Shown here piece after piece: positions 7,319 to 14,204 of a stretch of DNA of 19,680 bases. The notes under the pieces were generated by a model. The model made no database searches. It saw only the letters and a program-made list of their open reading frames with translations, and was not told where the DNA came from. The translations under genes were made by a program, and so were the position numbers. The stretch covers positions 1-19,680 of the forward strand of contig DIVD01000065.1 in NCBI GenBank assembly GCA_002423245.1, given 5' to 3'. Origin of the DNA: Rhodobacteraceae bacterium UBA6141. Its GTDB lineage: Bacteria > Pseudomonadota > Alphaproteobacteria > Rhodobacterales > Rhodobacteraceae. Numbering within the stretch: position 1 is the first letter of the stretch; every line of letters starts with the position of its first letter.

Positions 7319-7843
7319 TCAGTCGCGGCCGGTTTCGGCCGGAAGGTTCGCGCTTGCGCCCGCCTGCGGGCCGGGCTGCGGGGCGGGCTGCGGGGCGGGC
7401 TGCGGATTTGCGGCGTCGCGGGCGCGCTCGGTCATGTACTGGTCGAACTCGGACTTGTCCTTGCTCTCGCGCAGGCGGCGCAGGAAGGCTTCGAACTCTT
7501 CCTGCTCATGCTCCAGCCGGGCGAGGGTATCGGCCTTGTAGGCGTCGAAGGCGGTATTGCCTGACGAGCGGAACCGCGTGCCCCCGGAACCGCCGAAGCC
7601 GAAGGCAGGGCCGAAGCCGAAGGCAGGGCCGAAGCCGACGGCAGGGCCGCCGCGGCGGCGCGATGAACATGCGAACATGCGTTTGCTCCAGATCATGTAG
7701 GCGAGGATGGCAAGGCCGAGCGGCCAGACGAAGATGAAGGACAGCACCATCAGCGCTATCCAGGCGCCCTTGCCACGGTCATCGAGCCAGGCTTCGGCGC
7801 GGCCCGGCCAGGACTGGCGGGGCAGGGTGTCGGTGTGGGTCAT
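7319..7843 (-). CDS. DUF2852 family membrane protein
   Basis: A 174-residue protein matching the DUF2852 pattern, known mainly from Alphaproteobacteria and without assigned function. It has one clear membrane helix (about residues 28-52, GAWIALMVLSFIFVWPLGLA), then a Gly/Phe-rich linker with the repeat GFGPAFGFGPAFGFG, then a charged region, ALARLEHEQEEFEAF-type, likely to form a coiled coil (FDAYKADTLARLEHEQEEFE and FLRRLRESKDKSEFDQYM). The tail is Pro/Gln/Ala repeats. The start is set at 7843 rather than the adjacent ATG 7846 because GGAGG sits only 2-3 nt from the first but about 5 nt from the second. The gene diverges from glnE, and the shared upstream region carries two similar palindromes. 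Confidence 0.85.
   Translation of the reverse strand: MTHTDTLPRQSWPGRAEAWLDDRGKGAWIALMVLSFIFVWPLGLAILAYMIWSKRMFACSSRRRGGPAVGFGPAFGFGPAFGFGGSGGTRFRSSGNTAFDAYKADTLARLEHEQEEFEAFLRRLRESKDKSEFDQYMTERARDAANPQPAPQPAPQPGPQAGASANLPAETGRD
7372..7405. repeat. 12-bp tandem repeat in the DUF2852 tail
   Basis: CGGGCTGCGGGG occurs 2.8 times. It encodes the Gln-Pro-Ala-Pro repeat at the protein's C-terminal end and stays in frame because 12 is a multiple of 3. Confidence 0.85.
7595..7648. repeat. 18-bp tandem repeat in the DUF2852 linker
   Basis: Three copies of GAAGCCGAAGGCAGGGCC (7595-7612, 7613-7630, 7631-7648, the last with one change) encode the Gly-Phe-Gly-Pro-Ala-Phe repeats. Copy number could change by in-frame slippage. 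Confidence 0.9.
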
Positions 7844-7880
7844 CATGTCCTCCGGGTTGGGCGGTCAGGTGCCCGCCTTG

Positions 7881-7899
7881 ATGTGAATGTTTTTCACAT
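7881..7899. promoter_or_regulatory. Operator-like palindrome 1 (7-5-7)
   Basis: ATGTGAA-TGTTT-TTCACAT is a perfect 7-bp inverted repeat with a 5-bp centre. It lies in AT-rich DNA and overlaps the predicted transcription start of the DUF2852 gene. The core TGTGA/TCACA halves recall a CRP site, but the centre here is 7 bp rather than 6. A dimeric regulator of unknown identity is inferred. Confidence 0.6.
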
Positions 7900-7903
7900 T
7901 GTC

Positions 7904-7932
7904 CGATATGGCCCCGCCGGCCCGGGGTTCAA
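7904..7932 (-). promoter_or_regulatory. Possible promoter of the DUF2852 gene
   Basis: Minus strand: TTGAAC (7932-7927), a 17-nt spacer, ATATCG (7909-7904). Good -35 and spacing, weak -10. It lies between the two palindromes, with the start near 7897 inside palindrome 1, so a bound protein at that site would be placed to repress. Confidence 0.4.
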
Positions 7933-7938
7933 GAGGCA

Positions 7939-7957
7939 ATGTAAAGGAAATTCACAT
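7939..7957. promoter_or_regulatory. Operator-like palindrome 2 (7-5-7, one mismatch)
   Basis: ATGTAAA-GGAAA-TTCACAT has the same size, spacing and right half as palindrome 1 and differs at one position in the left half. The centres are 58 bp apart. It lies just upstream of the predicted DUF2852 promoter -35 and about 60 bp before the glnE promoter. Confidence 0.55.
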
Positions 7958-8010
7958 TGGAGGCAGGGGATCCGGGACGCGGCAGAGGCCAGGGCGCCGG
8001 ATGCGCTTTG

Positions 8011-8038
8011 TTGACCGTGCCGCGGGGCCGGGTAGTGT
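8011..8038 (+). promoter_or_regulatory. Promoter of glnE giving a leaderless mRNA
   Basis: TTGACC (8011-8016), a 16-nt spacer and TAGTGT (8033-8038) form a good sigma70-like promoter. The A of ATG 8046 lies 8 nt past the last -10 base, which is where transcription should begin. No ribosome binding site is seen before this ATG, as expected for a leaderless transcript. Confidence 0.6.
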
Positions 8039-8045
8039 GGCGCCC

Positions 8046-10871
8046 ATGGCCCAGACCGATTTCGCCGCAAGGCTGACCCGCTCTCCGATCCCCTTCGATG
8101 CGTCCCGCGGCGCAGATGTCGCGGCGCGCTTTCCCGCGCTGGCGCCGGAGCTGCGCGCGCTGCTGGCGGGGGCGGCGGGCTGCAGCCCCTACCTTGCCGG
8201 CCTTGCGGCGCGCGAGGCGGCGTGGCTGGAGGAGGCGCTCTGCGGCGCGCCGGAGCCGGCCTTGCAGGCCGTTCTGGCGGGGCTGGATGCCGCGGCCGGG
8301 TCGGCGGCGCTGCCGGTGGCGTTGCGGGTGGCCAAGCGGCGGGTGGCGCTGCTGGCGGGGCTGGCCGATCTTGGCGGCGTCTGGCCGCTGGAGACGGTGA
8401 CCGGCGCGCTGACCCGGCTTGCGGACCGGGCGGTGGACCTGTCGCTGAAGGCGCTGGTGGCCGAGGAGATCCGGCGCGGCAGGCTGCCGGGCGCGGGGCC
8501 GGGGGATGCGGACACCGCGGGGGGCATGGTGGCGCTGGCGATGGGCAAGATGGGGGCGGGGGAGCTGAACTATTCCTCCGACATCGACCTGATCTGCCTC
8601 TTCGACGAGGACCGCCATGCCGCGGCCGACTATCACGAGGCGCGCGCCTCCTTCATCCGCGTGGTGCGCAAGATGGCGGCCTGGATCGGCGACAATACCG
8701 CCGAGGGCTATGTGTTCCGCGTGGACCTGCGGCTGCGCCCCGATGCCAGCGTCACCCCCGTCTGCATCGGCATGGACGCGGCCGAGCAGTATTACGAGGC
8801 GCAGGGCCGCACCTGGGAGCGTGCGGCCTATATCAAGGCGCGCGCCTGCGGCGGCGACATCGCGGCGGGGGAGCGGTTCCTCAAGCGGCTCACGCCCTTC
8901 GTCTGGCGCAAGCACCTCGATTTCGCGGCGATCCAGGACGCGCATGACATGCGGCTGAAGATCCGCGACCACAAGGGCCTGCACGGGCCGGTGGTGCTGG
9001 AGGGCCATGACATGAAGCTGGGGGTCGGGGGCATCCGCGAGATCGAGTTCTTCACCCAGACCCGGCAGCTCATCGCGGGGGGCCGCGATCCGGACCTGCG
9101 CGTGCGCACCACCGTGGGCGGGCTTGCCGCCCTGGCCGCGAAGGGCTGGGTGCCGCCGGAGGTCGCCGGCGAGCTGACCGCGCTCTACCGCGCGCATCGC
9201 GAGGTGGAGCACCGGTTGCAGATGGCCGCCGACGCGCAGACCCATGCGCTGCCCGCCACGGCCGACGGCTTCGACCGGCTGGCGCGGATGATGGGCGAGG
9301 CCGATACCGAGGCGCTGCGTGCGGCGCTGCGCGGGCGGCTCGAACGGGTGGCGGCGCTGACCGAGGAGTTCTTTTCCCCCGGCGAGGTGACGGAGGCGCT
9401 GCCCGACCTGCCCGAAGCCTCGCGCGCCATCGTCGAGGGCTGGCGGGCCTATCCGGCGCTGCGATCCGCGCGCGCCGCCGGGATCTTCCGCCGGGTGGAG
9501 CCGCGGATCCTGCGGCTGATGCTGCGCGCGGCAAACCCCGAGGAGGCGCTGCGCCAGTTCGACGGCTTCCTGCGCGGCCTGCCTGCGGGGGTGCAGCTCT
9601 TCTCGCTGTTCGACGCGAATCCGCAACTGGTGGAGTTGATCGTCGATATCTGCGCCACCGCGCCCGGCCTCGCGCGGCACCTCTCGCGGCATTCGGCGGT
9701 GCTCGACGCGGTGATCGGCGGCGACTTCTTCGCGCCCTGGCCGGGGGCGGCGGCGCTTGGGGCGGCGCTCTCGGCGCAGATGGACAGCCTGCCCGACTAC
9801 GAGGCCAGGCTCGACGCCGCCCGCCGCTGGGCGCGCGAGTGGCACTTTCGCATCGGCGTGCATCACCTGCGCGGGCTGGTGGACGCGGCCGAGGCGGGGC
9901 GGATGTATGCCGATCTTGCCGGGGCCTGCGTCGCCGCCATCTGGGGCCCGTGCTGCGAGAATTTCGCGCTCAAGCACGGGCCGCTGCCGGGGCGCGGCGC
10001 GGTGGTGCTGGGGATGGGCAGCCTTGGGGCGGAGCGGCTGAACGCCGCCTCCGACCTCGACCTGATCGTGATCTATGACGATGCCGGGGCCGAGGCGTCG
10101 GAGGGGCCGAAACCGCTGCCGCCGCGCACCTATTACGCGCGGCTCACGCAGGCGCTGGTCACCGCCCTCTCCGCCCCGATGGCCGAGGGGCGGCTCTACG
10201 AGGTGGACATGCGCCTGCGTCCCTCCGGCAAGCAGGGCCCGGTCGCCACGGCGCTGGAGCGGTTCCGCAGCTACCAGATGACCGAGGCCTGGACATGGGA
10301 GCATCTGGCGCTGACGCGGGCGCGGCCGGTGGCGGGCGATGCCGGCCTTGCCGCCGAGGTGGAGGCGCTGCGCCGCGAGGTGCTCGCCGCGAAGGCGGGC
10401 GGCGCCTCGGTACTGGCGGATGTCGCCGACATGCGGCGGCGGATCTTCGCGGCCAAGCCGCCCGATGGCGTATGGGAGGCGAAGATCGGCCCCGGCCGCT
10501 TGCAGGATATCGAACTCCTCGCGCAGTGCTTCGCGCTGCGCACCGCCGATCCCGCCCGGCGCCTGGAGGCGCAGCTCCGCGCCGGCCTGCGCGGCGGCCT
10601 GCTCGGCAAGGCCGAGGAGGCGGCGCTGCAGGAGGCCTACCGCTTCTTGTGGCGCCTGCAGGCGGGGGGGCGGCTGCTGACCGACCGCCCGCTCGACATG
10701 GACCAGATCGGCGAGGGGGGCCGCGCCTTCCTGCTGCGCGAGACGGGCACGGCGGATCTGGCCGACCTCGCCTCGCGGCTGGAAGCGGCGGGCGCGCGCG
10801 CCGCCGCGATCATCGAGCGGTCGCTTGCGGCGCCGGCGGCCGAGGCCGGAGCGGCGGGGCGGGGGCGCTGA
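8046..10871 (+). CDS. glnE: Bifunctional glutamine synthetase adenylyltransferase/adenylyl-removing enzyme
   Basis: Adds AMP to glutamine synthetase (GlnA) to switch it off and removes it to switch it on, in response to PII proteins and glutamine; a central step in nitrogen control. The 941 residues match the family length (946 in E. coli). Two nucleotidyltransferase domains are visible, each with its helical partner: the N-terminal (adenylyl-removing) domain with GKMGAGELNYSSDIDL and metal-binding D179 and D181, and the C-terminal (adenylylating) domain with GMGSLGAERLNAASDLDLI and D670 and D672. RVDLRLRPD and EVDMRLRPSGKQGP are the matching later motifs. The start at 8046 is preferred: N-terminus AARLTRSPIPFD fits homologues, and an upstream ATG at 8001 lies ahead of the predicted promoter. 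No gene follows on the same strand; hairpins and convergent thiE-like gene lie downstream. Confidence 0.95.
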   Translation: MAQTDFAARLTRSPIPFDASRGADVAARFPALAPELRALLAGAAGCSPYLAGLAAREAAWLEEALCGAPEPALQAVLAGLDAAAGSAALPVALRVAKRRVALLAGLADLGGVWPLETVTGALTRLADRAVDLSLKALVAEEIRRGRLPGAGPGDADTAGGMVALAMGKMGAGELNYSSDIDLICLFDEDRHAAADYHEARASFIRVVRKMAAWIGDNTAEGYVFRVDLRLRPDASVTPVCIGMDAAEQYYEAQGRTWERAAYIKARACGGDIAAGERFLKRLTPFVWRKHLDFAAIQDAHDMRLKIRDHKGLHGPVVLEGHDMKLGVGGIREIEFFTQTRQLIAGGRDPDLRVRTTVGGLAALAAKGWVPPEVAGELTALYRAHREVEHRLQMAADAQTHALPATADGFDRLARMMGEADTEALRAALRGRLERVAALTEEFFSPGEVTEALPDLPEASRAIVEGWRAYPALRSARAAGIFRRVEPRILRLMLRAANPEEALRQFDGFLRGLPAGVQLFSLFDANPQLVELIVDICATAPGLARHLSRHSAVLDAVIGGDFFAPWPGAAALGAALSAQMDSLPDYEARLDAARRWAREWHFRIGVHHLRGLVDAAEAGRMYADLAGACVAAIWGPCCENFALKHGPLPGRGAVVLGMGSLGAERLNAASDLDLIVIYDDAGAEASEGPKPLPPRTYYARLTQALVTALSAPMAEGRLYEVDMRLRPSGKQGPVATALERFRSYQMTEAWTWEHLALTRARPVAGDAGLAAEVEALRREVLAAKAGGASVLADVADMRRRIFAAKPPDGVWEAKIGPGRLQDIELLAQCFALRTADPARRLEAQLRAGLRGGLLGKAEEAALQEAYRFLWRLQAGGRLLTDRPLDMDQIGEGGRAFLLRETGTADLADLASRLEAAGARAAAIIERSLAAPAAEAGAAGRGR

Positions 10872-10921
10872 CCGACGGGGGGCGGCGACGGATCCCGGCG
10901 GGGCCGGCCCTCGGGGCTGAT

Positions 10922-10939
10922 GGGTGCCAGGGGGCACCC
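10922..10939 (+). terminator. Hairpin 1 between glnE and the convergent ThiE-like gene
   Basis: GGGTGCC-AGGG-GGCACCC forms a perfect 7-bp stem, 50 bp past the glnE stop. It could serve either convergent gene. No U tract. Confidence 0.4.
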
Positions 10940-10944
10940 GGGTG

Positions 10945-10964
10945 GCGCGGCTGTCGAGCCGCGC
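10945..10964. terminator. Hairpin 2 between glnE and the convergent ThiE-like gene
   Basis: GCGCGGCT-GTCG-AGCCGCGC forms a perfect 8-bp stem with a 4-nt loop, 20 bp past the end of the minus-strand ThiE-like gene. Being symmetric it can act on both transcripts. No U tract. Confidence 0.45.
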
Positions 10965-10984
10965 GCTCCCCGCGCGAGAGCCGC

Positions 10985-11605
10985 CTAGCGCATCGCGCCG
11001 TCAAGCCGCTTCAGCGCCGCGATGGGGTCTTCGGCCGACCAGATCTCCTCGCCGATGCCGAAGAAATCGCTGACCGGGGCCAGCTCGCGGATCAGCGCCT
11101 CGGTCAGCGCGCCTTCGGCCACCACCGGGATCTCGATCACCTCGGACCACCAGGCCAGCAGGTCCGGGTCGACGCTGGCGCCGGTGCCGAGCGGCGTCGC
11201 ACCGACCGGGCCGAAGGCGACGTAATCGGCCCCCGCCTCCCCCGCGTTCAGCCCCTCATGGCGCGAGATGCCGCAGAACGCGCCCACGATCGCCTCTTGC
11301 CCCAGCTCCTTGCGGGCATGGCGCACCGTGCGCGCGCCGTCGGTCAGGTGCACCCCGTCAAGGCCGAGCCGCGAGACCAGCATCACATGCGTCTCGATCA
11401 CGATCGGCACGTCGCGCCCATGCGCCACCATCCGGCAGGCATCGGCGGCGCGCAGCAGCGCATCCTCGTCGCGCGTGGCAAGGGCAAGCCGCAGGCAGGC
11501 GACCTCCACCGCGTCCAGCACCTGCGCCAGCAGGCCGGGAAAGACCTGCGCGTCGAAGGCGGGCGGCGTCAGGAGGTAGATCTGCGGGCGGTCTTCGGCG
11601 GCCAT
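10985..11605 (-). CDS. ThiE/TenI-superfamily (thiamine phosphate synthase-like) protein
   Basis: A 206-residue TIM-barrel protein of the thiamine phosphate synthase/TenI superfamily. Recognisable parts are the first strand IYLLTPPAFD, LGLDGVHLTDGAR, AIVGAFCGISRHEGLNAGEAGADYVAFGPVGATPLG, and EIPVVAEGALTEALIREL. Homologues in Rhodobacteraceae are usually named thiamine phosphate synthase. Compared with B. subtilis ThiE, however, the substrate-binding residues are largely absent: the Gln-Arg-x-Lys of strand 2 reads CLRLALA, the Asn-Asp pair reads IET, and the phosphate loop Pro-Thr-x-Thr-Lys reads GATPLG with no lysine. A TenI-like or other role is therefore possible, and I give no gene symbol. 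ATG 11605 has AAGGAC about 7 nt upstream. The gene is convergent with glnE and divergent from trmJ. Confidence 0.8.
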   Translation of the reverse strand: MAAEDRPQIYLLTPPAFDAQVFPGLLAQVLDAVEVACLRLALATRDEDALLRAADACRMVAHGRDVPIVIETHVMLVSRLGLDGVHLTDGARTVRHARKELGQEAIVGAFCGISRHEGLNAGEAGADYVAFGPVGATPLGTGASVDPDLLAWWSEVIEIPVVAEGALTEALIRELAPVSDFFGIGEEIWSAEDPIAALKRLDGAMR

Positions 11606-11725
11606 GGTCTGTCCTTGCAAGGGTCGGTCTGCGCGGGCTCATCTCGCCTGCCATCGCGCCTGTCTGACGGCCCCTTAGCGCAGTTTCGATCGAATGGCCA
11701 CGGGGGGCGCTGCCGGGGCGCTGCC

Positions 11726-11790
11726 GGGGGTTTTCCACCCCCCGGACCCTCGGAGGATATTTGGAACAAGGCAAAGCCGGAACAAGGCAA
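11726..11790 (+). repeat. Dispersed hairpin element, copy A
   Basis: Hairpin GGGGG-TTTTCCA-CCCCC (11726-11742), then CGGACCCTCGGAGGATATTTGG and a purine-rich tail containing GGAACAAGGCAA twice (11763-11774, 11779-11790). It resembles copies at 12755-12822 and 15316-15366 in order of parts and in the GATATTT core. Just before it an 11-bp unit GGGGCGCTGCC is duplicated (11704-11725). This copy lies between divergent genes, unlike the other two. Confidence 0.6.
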
Positions 11791-11841
11791 GGGCAGCCGG
11801 GCGCGGGCCTGTGCTGGCCCGTCCATCCGAACCGCCCTTCC

Positions 11842-11870
11842 TTGATCTGCCGCCCGGGCCGGCGTATCAG
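11842..11870 (+). promoter_or_regulatory. Promoter of trmJ
   Basis: TTGATC (11842-11847), a 17-nt spacer and TATCAG (11865-11870). The start would fall near 11877, giving a leader of about 20 nt that contains the AAGGAA ribosome binding site before ATG 11896. Confidence 0.6.
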
Positions 11871-11895
11871 GCCGCAGCCCGAAGGAAAGCCCGCC

Positions 11896-12669
11896 ATGCC
11901 TCCCGACCAGCCTTCCGACCTGCCGAACACCGCCGATCCCGCGCTGCAGCCGGTCTTCGTGCTCGTGCGCCCGCAGATGGGCGAGAACATCGGCGCCGCC
12001 GCCCGCGCGATGCTGAACTTCGGGCTGTCCCGAATGCGTCTCGTGGACCCGCGCGACGGCTGGCCGAACCCGCGCGCCATCGCCATGGCCTCGGGCGCGG
12101 CGGGCAAGGTGCTGGACCATGCCGGCGTCTTCGCAGCCGTGGCCGAGGCGGTGGGCGATTGCGAGCATGTCTTCGCCACCACCGCGCGCCGCCGCGACCT
12201 GACGCGCCCCGTCGTTACCGCCGAACGCGCGATGGAGCAGGCGCGCGCAATGGCCGCCGAGGGCCGCCGCGTCGCGGTGCTGTTCGGCCCCGAGCGCACC
12301 GGGCTGGAGAATGACGACATCGCGCGCGCCAACGCGCTGATCTCGATCCCGGTGAACCCGGATTTCCCCTCGCTCAATCTCGGGCAGGCGGTGCTGCTGA
12401 CGGCCTATGAATGGCGCCGGCACGCGGTCGCGGCGCCGGCCGAACGCATGGAATTCGGGCGCAGCGACTACGCCACGCGGATCGAGGTGGAACGGCTGGC
12501 CGACCATTACGAGGCCGAACTCGACGCCGCCGGCTTCTTCTTCCCCGAGACAAAGGCCGAAGGCATGAAGCTGAACCTGCGCGCGCTCTGGGGCCGGATG
12601 ACCCTGACCCGGGCCGAGGTGCAGACGTTCCATGGCATCCTGCGCCAGATCCTGCGCCGGCGCGGCTGA
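11896..12669 (+). CDS. trmJ: tRNA (cytidine/uridine-32-2'-O-)-methyltransferase TrmJ
   Basis: SpoU/TrmD-class (knotted-fold) methyltransferase that uses S-adenosylmethionine to methylate the ribose of residue 32 in the tRNA anticodon loop. The 257 residues carry the three family motifs: motif 1 RPQMGENIGAAARAMLNFG (Asn and Arg of the catalytic site, about residues 31-49), motif 2 VAVLFGPERTGLENDDI, and motif 3 IPVNPDFPSLNLGQAVLLTAYEW, which build the SAM-binding knot. The C-terminal helical region (ALWGRMTLTRAEVQTFHGIL) is typical of TrmJ. ATG 11896 has AAGGAA about 7 nt upstream. It is divergent from the ThiE-like gene and convergent with pgk. TrmJ is the best fit among SpoU proteins by length and motif 3, but the target nucleotide is inferred from the family. 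Confidence 0.9.
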   Translation: MPPDQPSDLPNTADPALQPVFVLVRPQMGENIGAAARAMLNFGLSRMRLVDPRDGWPNPRAIAMASGAAGKVLDHAGVFAAVAEAVGDCEHVFATTARRRDLTRPVVTAERAMEQARAMAAEGRRVAVLFGPERTGLENDDIARANALISIPVNPDFPSLNLGQAVLLTAYEWRRHAVAAPAERMEFGRSDYATRIEVERLADHYEAELDAAGFFFPETKAEGMKLNLRALWGRMTLTRAEVQTFHGILRQILRRRG

Positions 12670-12754
12670 CCCCCGCACTCGTCGCCGCCGCAGCCGCCGC
12701 CCCCCAGCCGCGAGGTGGCACGGGCAACGCCCGCAGCGGGCGCACGCGCGGCTG

Positions 12755-12822
12755 CCCCTTCTTGCTGGCGGAAATATCCTCGGGGGGAGGCCGAAGGCCG
12801 TGCGGGGGGCAGACAGCCCCCC
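12755..12822 (-). repeat. Dispersed hairpin element, copy B, after pgk
   Basis: On the minus strand: hairpin GGGGGGC-TGTCT-GCCCCCC (12822-12804), a GC spacer with a second small hairpin, CGAGGATATTTCC, then CCAGCAAGAAGGGG (12768-12755). The last 14 bases are identical to those in copy C. It starts 41 bp past the pgk stop on the same strand, a position suited to a transcription end. Confidence 0.7.
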
Positions 12823-12863
12823 GCCGTTCCCGCCGAGGCCGGGCCCGGCGAAACCGCCGCCCC

Positions 12864-14054
12864 TCACTCCATCAGCACCGCCACGCCCGGCAGGGTCTTG
12901 CCCTCCATCCATTCCAGGAAGGCGCCGCCGGCGGTCGAGACATAGGTGAAGCTGTCCGCCGCGCCCGCCCTGTTCAGCGCCGCGACGGTATCGCCGCCGC
13001 CTGCCACCGACACGAGCCTGCCCGCCGCCGTCAGCTCCGCCGCCCGGGCCGCCGCCGCATTGGTCGCGGCATCGAAGGGCGGGATCTCGAAGGCGCCGAG
13101 GGGGCCGTTCCAGATCAGCGTGCGGCAGGCGCCGAACACCGCCGAGATCGCCGCCACCGTCCCGGGCCCGGCATCGAGGATCATCGCATCCCGGGGGCAC
13201 TCGGCCACCGGCACCGTCTCGGATGCCGCATGGGCCTTGAATTCGCGCGCCACCACCACATCCACCGGCAGGTGGATGGTGCAGCCGGCCTCGCGGGCCT
13301 TCCCGAGGATCTCCAGCGCGGTCGGGGCCATGTCGCGCTCGGCAAGGCTTTTTCCGACCTCGACGCCCTGCGCCACAAGAAAGGTGTTCGCCATGCCACC
13401 GCCGATCACCAGATGATCGACGCGGGCGACGAGGTTCCCCAGCAGGTCGAGCTTGGTGGACACCTTCGCGCCGCCCACCACCGCCACCACCGGGCGCAGC
13501 GGGTTGCCAAGCGCCGCCTCCAGCGCCTTCAGCTCCGCCTCCATCAGCCGCCCGGCGCAGGCCGGCAGCAGCCGCGCGATGCCCTCGGTGGAGGCATGGC
13601 CGCGGTGCGCGGCGGAAAACGCATCGTTCACATAGACCTCGCCGAGCGCCGCCATCGCCGCCGCCAGTTCCGGGTCATTGGCTTCCTCGCCGGGATGAAA
13701 CCGCGTGTTCTCCAGCAGCAGCACATCGCCCGGCGCCATCGCGGACACCGCGGCCTTGGCCGGCCCGCCGACGCAATCCTCGGCGAAGGTCACCTTCTGG
13801 CCGAGCGCGGCTTCCAGCGCCGGCAGGGTGACCTTCAGGCTCATCTCCGCCACCCGCTTGCCCTTGGGCCGCCCGAAATGCGCCAGCAACACCGGCTTGC
13901 CGCCCTTCGCGAGGATGTCCTTCACCGTCGGCACGATCTTCTCGATCCGGGTCGCATCGGTCACGCGGCCATCCTCGGTCGGCACGTTGATATCCACGCG
14001 CACCAGCACCACCTTCCCCGCGAGTTCCATGTCGTCCAGCGTCTTCCAGGCCAT
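12864..14054 (-). CDS. pgk: Phosphoglycerate kinase
   Basis: Glycolytic enzyme that transfers a phosphate between 1,3-bisphosphoglycerate and ADP, reversible and also used in gluconeogenesis and CO2 fixation; cytoplasmic. The 396 residues cover the whole two-domain fold at normal length. N-domain substrate-binding motifs include VLVRVDINVP, LLAHFGRPKG, and LLLENTRFHPGEE; the hinge and nucleotide domain contain VVAVVGGAKVSTKLDLL, LIWNGPLGAFE and VAGGGDTVAAL. ATG 14054 is preceded by GAGGAGA about 7 nt upstream. The gene stands alone on its strand, divergent from the cyclophilin pair and convergent with trmJ, and is followed by dispersed element copy B. Confidence 0.97.
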   Translation of the reverse strand: MAWKTLDDMELAGKVVLVRVDINVPTEDGRVTDATRIEKIVPTVKDILAKGGKPVLLAHFGRPKGKRVAEMSLKVTLPALEAALGQKVTFAEDCVGGPAKAAVSAMAPGDVLLLENTRFHPGEEANDPELAAAMAALGEVYVNDAFSAAHRGHASTEGIARLLPACAGRLMEAELKALEAALGNPLRPVVAVVGGAKVSTKLDLLGNLVARVDHLVIGGGMANTFLVAQGVEVGKSLAERDMAPTALEILGKAREAGCTIHLPVDVVVAREFKAHAASETVPVAECPRDAMILDAGPGTVAAISAVFGACRTLIWNGPLGAFEIPPFDAATNAAAARAAELTAAGRLVSVAGGGDTVAALNRAGAADSFTYVSTAGGAFLEWMEGKTLPGVAVLME

Positions 14055-14098
14055 CTTCTGTCTCCTCGGGGTTTGGCTGCAATGCGGCGTCGCGGCCC

Positions 14099-14127
14099 AG
14101 CGAAGCCGATCCTCCCGATTTCGTCAA
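14099..14127 (-). promoter_or_regulatory. Possible promoter of pgk
   Basis: TTGACG (14127-14122) is a near-consensus -35; 17 nt on lies TTCGCT (14104-14099), a poor -10. Start near 14092, leader of about 38 nt. Confidence 0.35.
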
Positions 14128-14147
14128 CCGCTGCCGCGCCTTTGCGC

Positions 14148-14177
14148 TTGCTCCGTCCCCGGCGCCGCGTCTAGGGT
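14148..14177 (+). promoter_or_regulatory. Promoter of the cyclophilin pair
   Basis: TTGCTC (14148-14153), an 18-nt spacer and TAGGGT (14172-14177). Start near 14184, leader of about 20 nt containing the GGGAGG ribosome binding site. Confidence 0.45.
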
Positions 14178-14204
14178 CGCCCCCGACTGGAAAGGGAGGC
14201 ATTC

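Noticed and set aside
7881..7899. CRP/FNR-type binding site
   Set aside because: The TGTGA and TCACA halves are 7 bp apart, not 6, and FNR halves (TTGAT/ATCAA) are absent; kept only as an unassigned operator-like palindrome.
7929..10937. Very long open frame (about 1000 codons) on the strand opposite glnE
   Set aside because: A shadow of glnE codon bias in GC-rich DNA; the translation is Arg/Pro/His/Gly-rich with no recognisable domain.
11606..11895. Riboswitch (for example TPP) near the ThiE-like gene
   Set aside because: The leader ahead of ATG 11605 shows no THI-box motif that I can recognise; the spacer holds a dispersed element and the trmJ promoter instead.
11569..13200. Long minus-strand open frame across trmJ and part of pgk
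   Set aside because: Out of frame with pgk and the ThiE-like gene, with repetitive Arg/Gly/Ala-rich content; the three real genes explain the region.
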